Positions 7,967 through 18,678 of a stretch of DNA of 30,000 nucleotides are shown piece after piece. Both the position numbers and the translations under genes were made by a program. The stretch comes from Prorocentrum cordatum (lineage: Eukaryota > Sar > Dinophyceae > Prorocentrales > Prorocentraceae), in the NCBI GenBank assembly GCA_963575745.1, contig CAUYUJ010001734.1, forward strand, positions 1-30,000. Direction: 5' to 3'. Under the pieces are notes generated by a model. It saw only the letters and a list, made by a program, of their open reading frames with translations. It had not been told where the DNA came from and ran no database searches. The stretch's first letter is position 1. Every line of letters begins with the position of its first letter.

Positions 7967-10240
7967 ATGCACAAAATAACAAATGCGGATCGCATTGTGA
8001 ATCTTCTTGCTCCCAAGCCACGTGCCGCCACGTTCGCTGTCCGCAATGGTGAGGGGAAGTTGTGCACGCCCCTGGAGGAAGGAATCACCGTTTTGACGTC
8101 GGCTCTTAAATCGACCTTTGATGGCGAAGAGTGCCCGTTGCACAGCAGACCTCTTCCTCTCCTCGCCCCCCTTGAACCGCAGCCTGCTGCAGTGACAGTT
8201 TGTTCCATTACGCATGACGCAGCAGCTAGCGCCATGCACAACATGCCTAATTGGAAAGCGGCCCCCAATATAGTTTCAGCTGGTCTTTGAAATTCTGGGG
8301 GGCACGCCGTGTTACCCGGGTGTTTCAAGCGTCCGCCACTCTCCTTCAAATCCCTACCCAATTTCAGGATGGAGAGGTCTCGTATTTGAGGAAGCCCAAC
8401 GGGGACGGCACTGCTGCACGCAACGACTATCACACTTTAATCATATTGTCTCATCCAAGGAAGTGTTTCACTCGGATGGCCATGGCCCTGTGGACCCCGA
8501 CTCTGGCGCGAAAAAACTCGCATGTGCAATTCGGAGGGTTGCCCCGAAGGTCTACTCTTGACGCCATCGCCCAGGTTGATGAGGTGCTGCGCCAGTTCCG
8601 GCGGGCTGGCCGCAGCAGTCCGAAACACCGGCGTTTTCTTCTTGCCTGTTTGATTGATCTGGGGAACACCTTCGACCTTGTGCCCAGGGATGTTATCTGG
8701 CAGGCGCTGCTGGAAGTGACAGAAGAGCACAATGTCACACTGCTGTGGCAAGAGCTGCACGACGGCACGTGTTTCCTTCTCAGAGACACTTCTGGGGAGA
8801 TCGTTCGCCACCTGATTGTTCGACAGGGTGTCCGGCATGGCTCGACTGAAAGCCCCATGCTCTCTATCGCCCTCTACGATGTCATTACGGGTAAGGTGTT
8901 CCAGGACATTAAGGCGGAAGGGTGTCGGGGATCTGACCGTGTCGTTCGACCCTGCAGTGGTTCGCGGGGAGGACGAGTTCGACGCCGATTCCGCCGACCT
9001 CATCGAGTTTGATCTGTCACATGTTGCATTCATCGATGATCCCTTGACGTTCGAGCTTTTCGACGACGATTCGGAGGTCCCTGGGTTCCTTGGGTTTTTT
9101 GTATGATCCGATCTAAAATTACCAGCTCAAGGTGAATGTGGGCAAAACGGAGCTTTTGGTTTTACCGATTGGATCCGGCATGGCAACCACAACGACGTCC
9201 ATTTGAGCTAGAACGGCTTTGAGTTGGGCTCCCGGCTTAAGAATGCGAGTGTCGCTTATGCGAGGCTGTCGGCCAGACTGCTCAGGAAATCGCGTTTGCC
9301 TTTGATGGTGAAAATCAGGCTGTGGACGGCTCCGGTCCGATCGATAGCTCTGTGCGCGGCGATCGATGCTCTGTGCACGGTCACGGACCAGCGGAGGCTG
9401 GAACGGTGGTAAACCAAGCAGTTGCGATCCCTTGCCAAGTTCCCTGCTCATATCAGCCAAATTCGCAACGGAGCCTTTCGCCAGAGATGTCGTGTTTGGT
9501 CTGTGGCTTCTGAGTTGTAAGCGACGTTTGTTGTGGTGGCAGCTCATCGTCAAACCAGCCTTTGTCCCGGGTAAGCCGGGCCATGAGAGTTGTTGCTTCT
9601 GGGCTGGCTCAAGATATCTAGTTCAAGGCTCAAGGCAGAACCCCTCAAGGCAAGCCGTCGCAGGCAGACCCCTCCCTCTTTTGCCACGCCCCCTGGCGTC
9701 CTCGGTGTACCGAGCCTCTGGGCACTATGACCCCACGTACGCTGTGCGAGCAGTCCTTTGGGCGGTTTTCGTTTGGGAGCTCCCAGCTGACTATGGAATC
9801 GGACACGTACGCCAGGTTTCGCGGAGACCTGACGGCGCTCTGCTTCTCCTTCGCTGCACAGGACAGAACTTGCATGCGGCAGGAGTTTGCGCTGAGCCAG
9901 GCGCCTGCCATTTCAGCCCCGTGGCTCCAGTGCTGCCTTCGGTCAGGTGCTGTATTTCGATTCGCCGAATGACCCGACTGATGGCGACGGTGGCCTGGAT
10001 GTGGCCATGCGTATTCGATGTGAGCAGTGTGGCACCTGGTGCAAGGATGAACGGGGGTATCGCATTAATTTGTGTCGTCAGCACCCCGAACACAGGCAGC
10101 GCGCTACTGTGACATTTTTGTCTTGCCCCGATTGCTCTTGTGTGTTCACCAAGCGTGATTTGATGTTTCGGTGTCTCCGCAGCCGTCGGTTCGTCAGGGT
10201 CAGCCCCAGCTGCCGAGCCTCCCCCTGCAGATTGCCCATA
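7967..10240 (+). mobile_element. Degenerate LINE (non-LTR retrotransposon)
   Basis: Remnants of one LINE polyprotein occur in order but in different frames. First comes a pre-RT stretch (8060-8270) ending in MHNMPNWKAAPN, a decayed version of the KAxGPDG region before the polymerase. Then come the reverse transcriptase (8387-9512) and a Cys/His-rich tail (about 9990-10190: CEQCGTWC…HPEHR and CPDCSCVF), as in LINEs that end in zinc fingers. At least three frameshifts and several stops make it dead. Neither the 5' end nor a poly(A)-like 3' end is clear, so the outer limits are approximate. 9560-9930 is assigned to the element only by position. Confidence 0.7.
8387..9512 (+). pseudogene. LINE reverse transcriptase, frameshifted
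   Basis: RT motifs are readable in order. The first is RKPNGDGTAARNDYHTLIIL (the K-P…RPI region). Next is VQFGGLPRRSTLDAI (the Q-G-F/L..RS/GTxDAI region). LIDLGNTFDLVPRDVIWQAL keeps the first catalytic Asp and the FD pair. GVRHGSTESPML corresponds to GVRQG…SPxLF. HVAFIDD corresponds to the YxDD catalytic pair, with both Asp retained, but only after a frame change near 8930. LKVNVGKTELLVLP follows in a third frame, then KSRLPLMVKIRLW and, after an in-frame stop, LRSLAKFPAHISQIRNGAFR. The protein would synthesise cDNA for target-primed retrotransposition, but the frame changes and stops rule out an intact product. Confidence 0.8.
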
Positions 10241-10285
10241 CTCGGTCCAGTGGAATAGGCCGCCGCCAGGCGTCACGCGGACGCC

Positions 10286-10963
10286 ATGGTCGAGGACGAG
10301 GGCGATCGCGAGGACAGCAAGCGCGTGAGCACCAGGTGGAAGATGCTGTTTTCGGAGAGCAAGCTGATCAAATGCATGGCCAAACTCTTGGTCCAGCACG
10401 ATGACCTCCATTTCGCCGCGGCGAGGGACTCGAATGTCGTCGTGATCGTGCCGGAGGAGAGCTCCTTGGACAAGGCGCTGGGGCATTCGTTCGAGGCATG
10501 CGGCAAAGCCGGGACCCAGACCAGGAAACTCGCCAAGGACAGCTCCGCCGAGCACAGAGGGAACCCGGAGGGGAAGAAACCGGACGCGTTCCTGCTGTTC
10601 TTGCTGTACTGGACGTCCGAGACCTTGGCCGAGCCTGTGTGTCAGAAAGTGATGGAATCGTGCCCGGAGTTGGGCCGGAAGGTATTCACCCTGGTGTTCG
10701 AGAGGATCAAATCTCCTTACGGCGACCAGGCGAAGGTGAGGGGTTCCGTCCAGGCCTCCCGCTGCTTCTTCGTCAGCTCGCAGCTTGAAAATGGCACGCC
10801 CGTGACCCAGACGAGGATCGAGATCATGGACACGTTCGCGAAGCTACTGCAGATCCAGGGGGGGTACATCAAGAGGGACCTCGGCCCCCGGTTTGGCGCC
10901 GCCAAAGGGTTGGAGACGAAAGGGCAAGCGCCGGCGCCAGTGACGAGTGCGAGTTCGAGTTCG
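10286..10963 (+). CDS. Conserved-looking protein of unknown function, first exon
   Basis: An intact frame with ordinary, non-repetitive amino-acid composition begins at an ATG in a good context (ACGCCATGG), 28 bases after an in-frame TAG. The N-terminus is charged (MVEDEGDREDSKR), followed by a globular stretch of ~200 residues (for example WKMLFSESKLIKCMAKLL and FLLFLLYWTSETLAEPV) and a low-complexity Ser/Ala tail. There are no membrane spans or motifs I can name. A CCTCCCCCTGCAG tract at 10218-10230 could serve as a spliced-leader trans-splice acceptor. After AGTTCGG the sequence GTGATG may be a donor, followed by a pyrimidine-rich stretch; unspliced, the frame stops at 11041. It starts just after the LINE's zinc-finger tail, so a relation to that element is possible. 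Function is unknown. Confidence 0.5.
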
Positions 10964-11425
10964 GGTGATGCCTCTGCCTTTTCTCCCTCCTTTATGCCTT
11001 TTACCTGTTTGTGTTTGTTCGATCAGCTTCCCAATTTGTAAGGGCAAAAGCGCACCCGGAAATCCGTTGCCGTTTCAAACTTTTTTGGGACCTCCCCCTC
11101 TCCTCCTCCAGGCTTTGTGCGGTTGGCGTCGAGGGTTGGCGACGCTCCGCCTCTGTCTGATCGAGAAGGGGCGGGCACGCGAGGTGGGGGGCCGGGCGGG
11201 GCGGGGACAGGCAAGGGGGAGCTGGCCGCGCGGGCGTTGCCCGCCCCGCGGCAGAGGTCGCGGGCCCGCATGCCGGCAAAGGTCGGTGGGGGCCCGTGGC
11301 ACCCATCCAACTTGTACCAGACAGCAGCGATGCAGCAGTTGCCGATCTGGTCGGGTGCCGAATATCGGTCAAACCAATGCCAATAGTTCTAATGGAAGTA
11401 GATTGTGAAATTAAGATCGGTACAT
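10964..11425. other. Putative intron or 3' sequence, no exon recognised
   Basis: It starts pyrimidine-rich (10975-11030), then G-rich. A stretch at 11260-11385 reads MPAKVGGGPWHPSNLYQTAA and onwards in one frame and could be a further exon, but no motif or clear splice pair supports it. Confidence 0.3.
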
Positions 11426-11429
11426 GCGT

Positions 11430-11659
11430 AGATGTATACATATATATATATATATGTAGGGAGGGAGAAAAGAGAGAGAGAGAGAGAGAGACAGAGAGAG
11501 AGAGATATATCCACAGTGAAAGAGGTTAGGAATTCACATACCCAGACTTCTTAAGAAAGAGAGAGAGAGACAGAGAGAAAGAGAGAAAGAGAGAGACAGA
11601 GAAACACAGAGAGAGAGAGAGACATGAGAGAGGAAGAGAGAGAGAGAGAGACAGTGAAT

Positions 11660-11730
<71 letters not shown>

Positions 11731-12345
11731 AGAAAGGGAGGGAGAGAGAGAACTATAGAGGGAAAACGAGAGGGATAGAGAGTGGAAGAACATATAGAAA
11801 GAGAGAGAGAGAGAGAGAGAGAAAACAAGGGATACATGGAAAGAAGGGAAGAGAGGGGGGGAGAGAGAGAGAGAGAGAGAGCTCGCGATATGCATGCGAA
11901 ATATCATTTACACACGTTCTCGTACATGGAGAAGTGGACACACATGTTTGTATACGTGAATTTCACACGCATGTATATACATATATATATACACATTTTG
12001 AGTCATTGAAAGAGACAGAGACAGAGAGAGAGAGAGAAACAAAGAGAGAGAGAGAGAGAGCGAGAAAGAGAGAGAGAGAGGGTGAGAGAAAGAGAGAGAG
12101 ATAACAAGAGAGAGAGAGAGAGAAAGAGAAAGATATAACAAGATACTTATATAGTGGTGAAGAGGGAGGGAGGGAGAGAGAGAGAGAGCGAGAGGGATAA
12201 CGAGAGAGAAAGAGAACAACACAGGGAGGTGAGGAAAACGAAAGAGAAGGCGAGGTAACAAGGGAGAAGGAAGAGTGAGAGAGAGAGAGAGAGAAACAGG
12301 GAGCAATCCAGAGAGAGAGAAATTACGACAACGATAGAGAGGAGG
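11430..12345. repeat. (GA)n microsatellite block with (TA)n
   Basis: About 900 bp dominated by GAGAGA, with short ATATAT runs near 11432 and 11980 and a short unique island at 11885-12000. Minus-strand frames read Leu/Ser-rich (CTCTCT) and are artefacts. Confidence 0.95.
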
Positions 12346-13024
12346 AGAGGGGAGAGGCGCAGATCGTTCACGGAACCCGCTCTTGCTCCGGGCGTTTGCT
12401 GCCGGGCTCCCGCGCCCGGCACTGCGCGGCGCCGTCCGGGGTGCGGCGGTCGAGCCTTCCGGCGGCCCGAGCGGAAGGGCCACCTCAGAAGGGAGTCGGG
12501 AGCCCTCGAGACGGGGGTCAATGCTGATGGGGGTTCGGCCAGAGCGCCGGATCCTGCAGGATCCTGCGAAGACCCCTTCTGGCTGACCCGGGTTAGCGAG
12601 CCGCTCGTGGCCGCGAGGCGGCCGCGCCTACTGGCCGACCCGGGTTTGCGAAGACCTGCGTTGCAGTTTTTTCCTGCATTGCAGTTTTTAGCTTCCTGCT
12701 GACCCAGGTCTGGATTGACCCGGGTCAGAAGATCGCCGACGGAGCAAGCAGTCATGGCAGCGACGCGTTCCAGCATGTCCGACATCCCGAGAGTTCAGCA
12801 TTCGCTGCGGCCCCCGATGCGCTCCAAGGTGTCCCTGATGTTCCAGGTTTCCAGGTGCGTGCCAAGGGTTCCAGATACGGCTCGAGGTTGCCAGGGCTTC
12901 CGGAGGCGTTCCAAGAATTGCCCCAGTTTGGCTGATGTCTGGCGCTTCCCATCGCCCCGCACGGGCTCCAGAAACGAGGGCCGCCAGGTCCTCGGGAACT
13001 CCTGGGACGTTTCCTGAACCACTC
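12346..13024. other. Non-coding GC-rich stretch with GACCCGGGT words
   Basis: TGACCCGGGT, CCGACCCGGGT, CTGACCCAGGT and TGACCCGGGTCAG occur at 12585-12725 at irregular spacing, with GGATCCTGCAGGATCCTGC near 12549. The block 12967-13014 (TCCAGAAACGAGGGCCGC…) resembles 15784-15830 just upstream of the PPR gene. No gene is recognised. Confidence 0.45.
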
Positions 13025-13026
13025 GC

Positions 13027-14748
13027 ATCATGACAGGGCTGGACCTAAATGGTGTTCTGCTGGATTTTGGCTGCGTTTTGTTCCCAACCCTCCTTGGTTG
13101 GGTATTCGTTTTGAATAGAGCAGTGTGGTCTCCACTCCTTCCTTCCTCCTCCTCCCTCCCTGCCTCTTCCTGTCTTGCCTGCGGGGGGCTGCGATCTGTG
13201 AAACTGTCGCCATTTTCGAGGCCTGCTGGGGGGCCAGTGAGGGCGACGCGCAGATTCAAATTAGACCTCGCCATCCCTGGGGGGCGATCTGTGAAATTAG
13301 ACCTTCGCCGCCATCCCTGGGGTCGGCTGAGCACAGTGAGGGCGACGCGCAGATTCAAATGAGACCTCGCCATCCCTGGGGGGCTGCGATCTGTGAAACT
13401 GTCGCCATTTTCGAGGCCTGCTGGGGGCCCAGCACAGTGAGGGCGACGCGCAGATTCAAATTAGACCTCGCCATCCCTGGGGGGCTGCGATCTGTGAAAC
13501 TGTCGCCATTTTCGAGGCCTGCTGGGGGGCCCAGCACAGTGAGGGCGACGCGCAGATTCAAATTAGACCTCGCCATCCCTGGGGGGCTGCGATCTGTGAA
13601 ACTGTCGCCATTTTCGAGGCCTGCTGGGGGGCCCAGCACAGTGAGGGCGACGCGCAGATTCAAATTAGACCTCGCCATCCCTGGGGGGCTGCGATCTGTG
13701 AAACTGTCGCCATTTTCGAGGCCTGCTGGGGGGCCCAGCACAGTGAGGGCCACGGCAGATTCAAATTAGACCTCGCCATCCCTGGGGGGCTGCGATCTGT
13801 GAAACTGTCGCCATTTTCGAGGCCTGCTGGGGGGCCCAGCACAGTGAGGGCCACGCGCGGATTCAAATTAGACCTCGCCATCCCTGGGGGGCTGCGATCT
13901 GTGAAACTGTCGCCATTTTCGAGGCCTGCTGGGGGGCCCAGCACAGTGAGGGCCACGGGCAGATTCAAATTAGACCTCGCCATCCCTGGGGGGCTGCGAT
14001 CTGTGAAACTGTCGCCATTTTCGAGGCCTGCTGGGGGGCCCAGCACAGTGAGGGCCACGCGCGGATTCAAATTAGACCTCGCCATCCCTGGGGGGGTGCG
14101 ATCTGTGAAACTGTCGCCACTTTCGAGGCCTGCTGGGGGGCCCTGCACAGTTACGCCACGGGCATATTCAAACGAGACCTCGCCATCCCTTGGGGGCTGC
14201 GATCTGTGAAACTGTCGCCACTTTCGAGGCCTGCTGGGGGGCCCAGCACAGTGACGCCACGGGCAGATTCAAATGAGACCTCGCCATCCCTGGGGGGCTG
14301 CGATCTGTGAAACTGTCGCCACTTTCGAGGCCTGCTGGGGGGCCCAGCACAGTGAGGGCCACGCGCGGACCCAAATTAGACCTCGCCATCCCTGCGGGGC
14401 TGCGATCTGTGAAACTGTCGCCACTTTCGAGGCCTGCTGTGATCCCCGTTTTCGAAGTGGCTAGGAGTGCTCAGGAATTGTAACTCATCAGCTTTATCAA
14501 GCCCTTTTCCTGTAGCCAGTGTCCTGCGAGTCTCCCGAATTCCGTCTGCAGACATATGTAACCCTCGCTCCGTCATCGCCCCTTTATAAAGTATCCTAAA
14601 CTATTTGCGCCCCGCTTTTGCGCAGGGTTGGGTACGTCGCCAGGGTATTTTTTTGTTGGAGGGAGGTGCAGGACAACAGGTAGAGCAAAACGAACAACAG
14701 CACGAAAACAAAACGAAAATAACGTTTAGGTCCAGCCCTGCATCATGG
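13027..14748. mobile_element. Inverted-repeat-bounded element carrying a satellite array
   Basis: CATGACAGGGCTGGACCTAA at about 13029-13048 is matched in reverse complement at about 14728-14747 (TTAGGTCCAGCCCTGCATC). A weaker extension follows inward (a TTTTGTTC-type block on the left, GAACAACAG…AAAACAAAACG on the right). Everything between, including the 102-bp array, may have moved as a unit. No target duplication was identified, so the mobile nature is inferred. Confidence 0.5.
13185..14440. repeat. 102-bp tandem satellite, about 13 copies
   Basis: The word GCGATCTGTGAAA recurs at 13386, 13487, 13589, 13691, 13792, 13894, 13996, 14098, 14199, 14300 and 14402, so the unit is 101-102 bp. 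Each unit contains CTGTCGCCATTTTCGAGGCC, GGGGGGCCCAGCACAGTG, a CAGATTCAAATTAGACC block and TCGCCATCCCT. The left-edge copies (13190-13385) are rearranged. Central copies are nearly identical and right-edge copies more diverged, the usual sign of unequal exchange. Since 102 is divisible by three, frames stay open on both strands with a 34-residue period; I see no sign of a real protein. Confidence 0.95.
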
Positions 14749-15066
14749 CATCATTATCCTTCCAGTCTCTCCCCTGACCCTCTCGCGCCGTGAAGAAGCC
14801 TCGACGGAGGGTCGGTGGCGATTTTCTGGCTCTGGGGCCCTGGTCGGGCCCCTGCTCGGGACGGAGAGCCGGTTCCCGGGAGCGTGTCTGGACCTCTGGG
14901 GGGCCGCGCCGTGAACAAGATCGCGACGTCCGGTGTTCGGGAGGGCGCGGGAGAGAGGGAGAGGAGGAAACCGCGGATCGCGCTCCGAGCGGCGCGAAGA
15001 GTAAATCCGTGTCACCCGGAGAGGGCTCTCGCCATGATCCTAGCGTGCTATCCATCAGTTATTGGG
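14441..15066. other. Non-coding sequence with one dispersed-repeat copy
   Basis: 14818-14930 holds another copy of the dispersed repeat: TTTTCTGGCTCTGGGGCCC, CGGGCCC, then GGACCTCTGGGGGGCCGCGC and CGACGTCCGG. The remainder shows no gene; short overlapping frames appear on both strands. Confidence 0.45.
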
Positions 15067-15069
15067 GCA

Positions 15070-15641
15070 AGAGGTTAGAATGATGAAGCTAAAGGTAAAA
15101 ATCATAACGATGATAATCATAATACCAATGATGATGCTGATGATGATGATGATGATGGCGGTGGTTGTTGTGGTGGTGATGTTGGTGATGATGACAATGA
15201 TGATGACGATGACGACGATGATGATGATGGTGACGGTGTTGATGATGCTGATGGCCATAGCGATGATGATGATGATGATGGTGATGATGATGTTGATGAT
15301 GATGCTGATGATGATGATGATGGTGATGGTGATTGTGGTGGTGGTTGTCATGGTGGTTATGGTGATGATGATGCTAATGAAAAGGATGATGGTGATGGTG
15401 ATTGATGGTGGGTGATGGTGATGGTGATGTTGATGATGATGGTGCTGCTGCTGCTGATGATGCTGATGCTGATGCTGATGCGGGTGATGATTATGCTGAT
15501 GATGATGTTGATGATGATGATGATGATGCTGCTGATGATGACTATGATGATGATGATGGTGATGGTGATGGTGATGCTGCTGCTGATGATGATGCTGATA
15601 ATGATGATACTGAGGAACAACATACTGATGATGGTGATGGT

Positions 15642-15672
<31 letters not shown>

Positions 15673-15745
15673 ATGATGATGCTGATGCTGATGCTGATGC
15701 TGATACTGATGCTGCTGCTGATGCTGCTGCTGATGATGAGGTTTC
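15070..15745. repeat. (GAT/TGA)n microsatellite, ~680 bp
   Basis: An imperfect trinucleotide tract of GATGAT, GCTGAT, GGTGAT and CTGCTG. It gives long His-, Asp-, Met- or Ile-rich frames in both directions, all artefacts. It ends about 125 bp before the first recognised PPR exon. Confidence 0.95.
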
Positions 15746-15870
15746 CTATACTTTCCATGTTTTCTAGCTGTTTCGGGCGGATTCCAGAGACGAGGGCCGC
15801 GAGATACTTCAGAACTCTTGGAACGTATCTTGAGCCAACCGCGTCTTAAGAGGCCTCCACCTCTACGTAG

Positions 15871-16185
15871 TTGGGCAACTTGCCCCGATCGGCGATCGTT
15901 CGGCAAACACGCCCTGGTTAGCTACAACATGGGCGTCAGCGCGTGTGGGAAATGCGAGCAGTGGCAGCAGGCTCTGCTGCTGCTGCAGCGAATTGTGGAA
16001 GCTGAGCTGGAGCCGGATGTCGTGAGCTATAATTCTGCCATCAGCGCATGTGAGAAGGGGCAGACGTGGCAACGAGCGCTGTCGTTGTTTGTCGAGATGA
16101 GTAGAATACGATTGGACCCGAACGCCATCAGCTATCTAGTGGCCTTTGGCCCATTCTGTCACCGAGCCTGGCTCGTGTACAAAAG
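15871..16185 (+). CDS. PPR protein, exon 1 of those recognised
   Basis: This exon encodes two clear pentatricopeptide motifs: MGVSACGKCEQWQQALLLLQ… with ELEPDVVSYNS, and AISACEKGQTWQRALSLFVE… with RLDPNAISY. PPR motifs are helix-turn-helix pairs that bind RNA bases one by one, usually in plastids or mitochondria. The start is set by a good acceptor (CCTCCACCTCTACGTAG, AG at 15869-15870) and the end by a candidate donor AAAAG|GTTTGT at 16186. Residues after AISY (LVAFGPFCHRAW…) are not PPR-like, so the exon may end earlier. No start codon or transit peptide is visible; an upstream exon is probably missing from this model. The frame agrees with the next exon only if the splice sites are correct. 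Confidence 0.65.
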
Positions 16186-17192
16186 GTTTGTTGGAGGGCC
16201 TCTTGGAGGCCTCGTTGGGGCCTCTTGAGGGCCTTTTGACGGTCTCGGCGGCCACCTTGGGGTGCAGGACCCTTACCCATTCGTGAGGGGACCTCGAGCA
16301 GCTACGCCACGCGTCGCGGAGAGCAGCTCATGGCACACCACAGCATTGCACACGTGTAGTTGATTTGCAGACGAAGGTCGTGGCGCATGGCGTCGAGGGT
16401 TGCCAACGACGAGCGCAGCAGATGGACGTGGATGTATTTCCTTCGGCAGTGCAGGCCAGTCTTATATCCGCTTTCCACACCAACCAGCACAAACGGACAA
16501 CTAAGGGACACCCAGGGGAATCAATTGCTCAAGGCGTTATCACCTGGTCGAGGCTTGAAAACGAATATACCAACAGCTGAAGCAACATACATCCACCAAC
16601 GGTCACACACAGCTGTACAGCATGACCCACCCACGAGGACGCCGACGACAAGGATGCCTCCCCCTGCTTCCTCCTCCATATGTCACGCATGCGTGTATGG
16701 CCTCGCAGCACACATGCATGTTTTCCACACGCGACAGCCTATGTGAAACCACGATCTTCGCCCACATAGCCGTAGATAGGCCGTGTGATGCTATGCATCG
16801 GTGGTTCACTCGCTCGCTCTTAGGCGGCGTGATTGTGATCTCTTGGTGGCCTCTTTGGCCTCGAGGGGGCAATCTTGAAGCTCTTTGTGGCCTCTGGGGC
16901 CTTCCTGTACGCTATTGCGACCGAAACGAAGAATATGATAAGCTGTTTCAAACGCCCTGAACTGATTTTCGTTGTCACGGACTCTTCGGACTGGCCCTCA
17001 GGACCTTCCAAGGTGGCCCAAGATGCCCCCCCAAGTGAGCACCAAAGCGGTCATTTCTCCCAATCGCGCTACCCTCTACCAAGGCCTCGAGACAAGTCAA
17101 TACCCACACCACAGCCGCGCTTGGTAATTCCCGTCCAGAAGTTTGTGTCCCAGATCATTTTGGGAACAGTCATGTTACATGTCTGATTGCAG
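16186..17192 (+). other. Putative intron of the PPR gene
   Basis: A non-coding interval between PPR exons, with GGCCTCTTGG-type repeats at 16195-16250 and 16845-16900. It ends with ATGTCTGATTGCAG at 17192. The middle (16280-16830) is non-repetitive and contains a minus-strand frame of 69 codons (16302-16511) with no recognisable match. Confidence 0.5.
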
Positions 17193-18678
17193 AGAGATGT
17201 GAAGAACAAGAGGACATTGCACTTTCCGTGCCTCGCGACACGGTGGCGGACAATACTGGGATCACGGCGTGCAGAATGGGCAAGCAGTGGCAGCATGCAT
17301 TGTTGTTGCTGTACAACATGGGGGAAATCAGGCTGGCGCGGGATACTTTCAGCTACGCTGCGGCCATCAGCGCGTGCGAGATTCAGGAGCATTGGCAGCA
17401 CGCGTTGATGTTGTTAAGCGACATGGTAAGAGAGACGGTCAAGCTGGACGTTTTCAGTGCCAGCGTTGGAATCAGCGCTTGCAGTAAAGGAGGGCGGTGG
17501 CAGTGCGCCTTGTCGTTGTTGACCGACTTGTCGGACTCAAGCATAGAGCCAGACATAATTTGTTCCGGTGGTGGAATCAGTGCGTGTGGAGGCGGCGGCG
17601 AGTGGCAGCAGGCGCTATCGCTGATCGGCGCTCTAGCTGCATGGGAATTGAGGCCAGATGTCATTGCCTACAGTGCAGGAGTTAGTGCGTGCGATAAAAG
17701 CGAACAATGGCTGCATGCGCTGTCGTTGTTGAGTGGCATGCGGGAGGCAAATATGGAGACTGTGCTGTACATACCATCACATTGCTCTGCGATCAGCGCG
17801 TGTGGGAAGTGCGGGCAATGGGAGCGGGCCTTGTGGCTACTTAGAGATATGGTGGATGCCAAGATGGTGCTAGATACGGTCGCATGGAATCACGCTATCA
17901 GCGCGTGCGAGGCATGCGAACAGTGGCAGCATGTGTTATCACTGCTCGGTCGAATCGTGGAAGCTAGCTTGGAATCAGACAGCGTCAGCTACAGTTCTGC
18001 AATCAGTGCATGCGGAAAGTGTGACCAATGGCAGCGGGCACTGTCGCTGCTCAGTGAAATGGTTGCAGCAAACATGCGGCCTGATGTCTTTAGCTACAGC
18101 GCTGGGATCAGCGCTTGCGGGAAAAGCGGGGAGTGGCAGCTGGCGCTGTCCATGCTTCATGGCATGCGGGAAGCGCGATTGGAACCCGATGTCTTCTGCT
18201 GCAGTGCTGCCGTCAGCGCGTGCAGCGAGGGTGAGCACTGGCAGATGGCATTGTTATTGCTCGACCGCATGGCGGGCGCGAGTTGGGGGCCGAATGGTGT
18301 CTGCTTGAATGCCGGAATCAACGCGTGGGAAAACGGCGGGCATTGGCAGCAGGCGTTGTTGCTGCTCGGCGACATCAGGAGGCTGAAGCTGGAGCTCGGC
18401 ATCGTCGGCTGCACTTCTGGGGTCAGCGCGTGTGCTCAAAGCGGACAGTGGCAGCAGAGCTTCGCTCTGCTCGGCGACGTGTTGAGTGCAGCCCTGGTGC
18501 CTAACGTCGTCACCTACGCCGTCGTGTCCCGTGCGTGCGAGGTGGTCCGGCAGTGGCGGCAGGCCCTGGCGGTGCTCAGGCAGGTCGTGGACGCCTCGCT
18601 GGGGCCAGACGCCACGTGCTGCACGAACGGGATTGGCGCGTGCAATGTGGCCGGGCGGTGGGAGACTGCATCTCGGGT
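17193..18678 (+). CDS. PPR protein, main exon with 13 repeats
   Basis: This is the strongest coding sequence in the window. It carries thirteen consecutive ~35-residue PPR motifs plus the start of a fourteenth. Each follows the dinoflagellate pattern G/A-I-S-A-C….W-x-x-A-L-x-L-L…M….L.P-D-V.SY, for example AISACGKCDQWQRALSLLSE and GISACGKSGEWQLALSMLHG. The Trp ten residues after ISAC is kept in nearly all. One motif (MREANMETVLYIPSHCS) has a two-residue insertion. The predicted role is RNA binding in organelle RNA processing or editing; the target cannot be told from the sequence. The start is set by the acceptor TTGCAG; the first ~10 residues are weakly PPR-like. The last motif breaks at GRWETASRV and resumes in the next exon. 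Confidence 0.9.

Noticed and set aside
9366-10112. 248-codon frame over the LINE 3' half
   Set aside because: The recognisable LINE pieces (LRSLAKFPAHISQ, CEQCGTWC) are in another frame, so this one is a shadow.
13056-13075. Possible relic of the dinoflagellate spliced leader (ATTTTGGCTG)
   Set aside because: Only about nine bases agree with the leader and it lacks the downstream CAAG end; not distinguishable from chance.
13125-14209. Repeat proteins of 34-residue period on both strands
   Set aside because: The period follows from the 102-bp satellite; frames break at every unit of 101 bp and no domain is recognisable.
13185-14440. CRISPR-like regular repeats
   Set aside because: Units are contiguous 102-bp satellites with no unique spacers, in a eukaryotic context.
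15055-15906. His-rich 283-codon minus-strand frame
   Set aside because: It is the translation of the GAT microsatellite.
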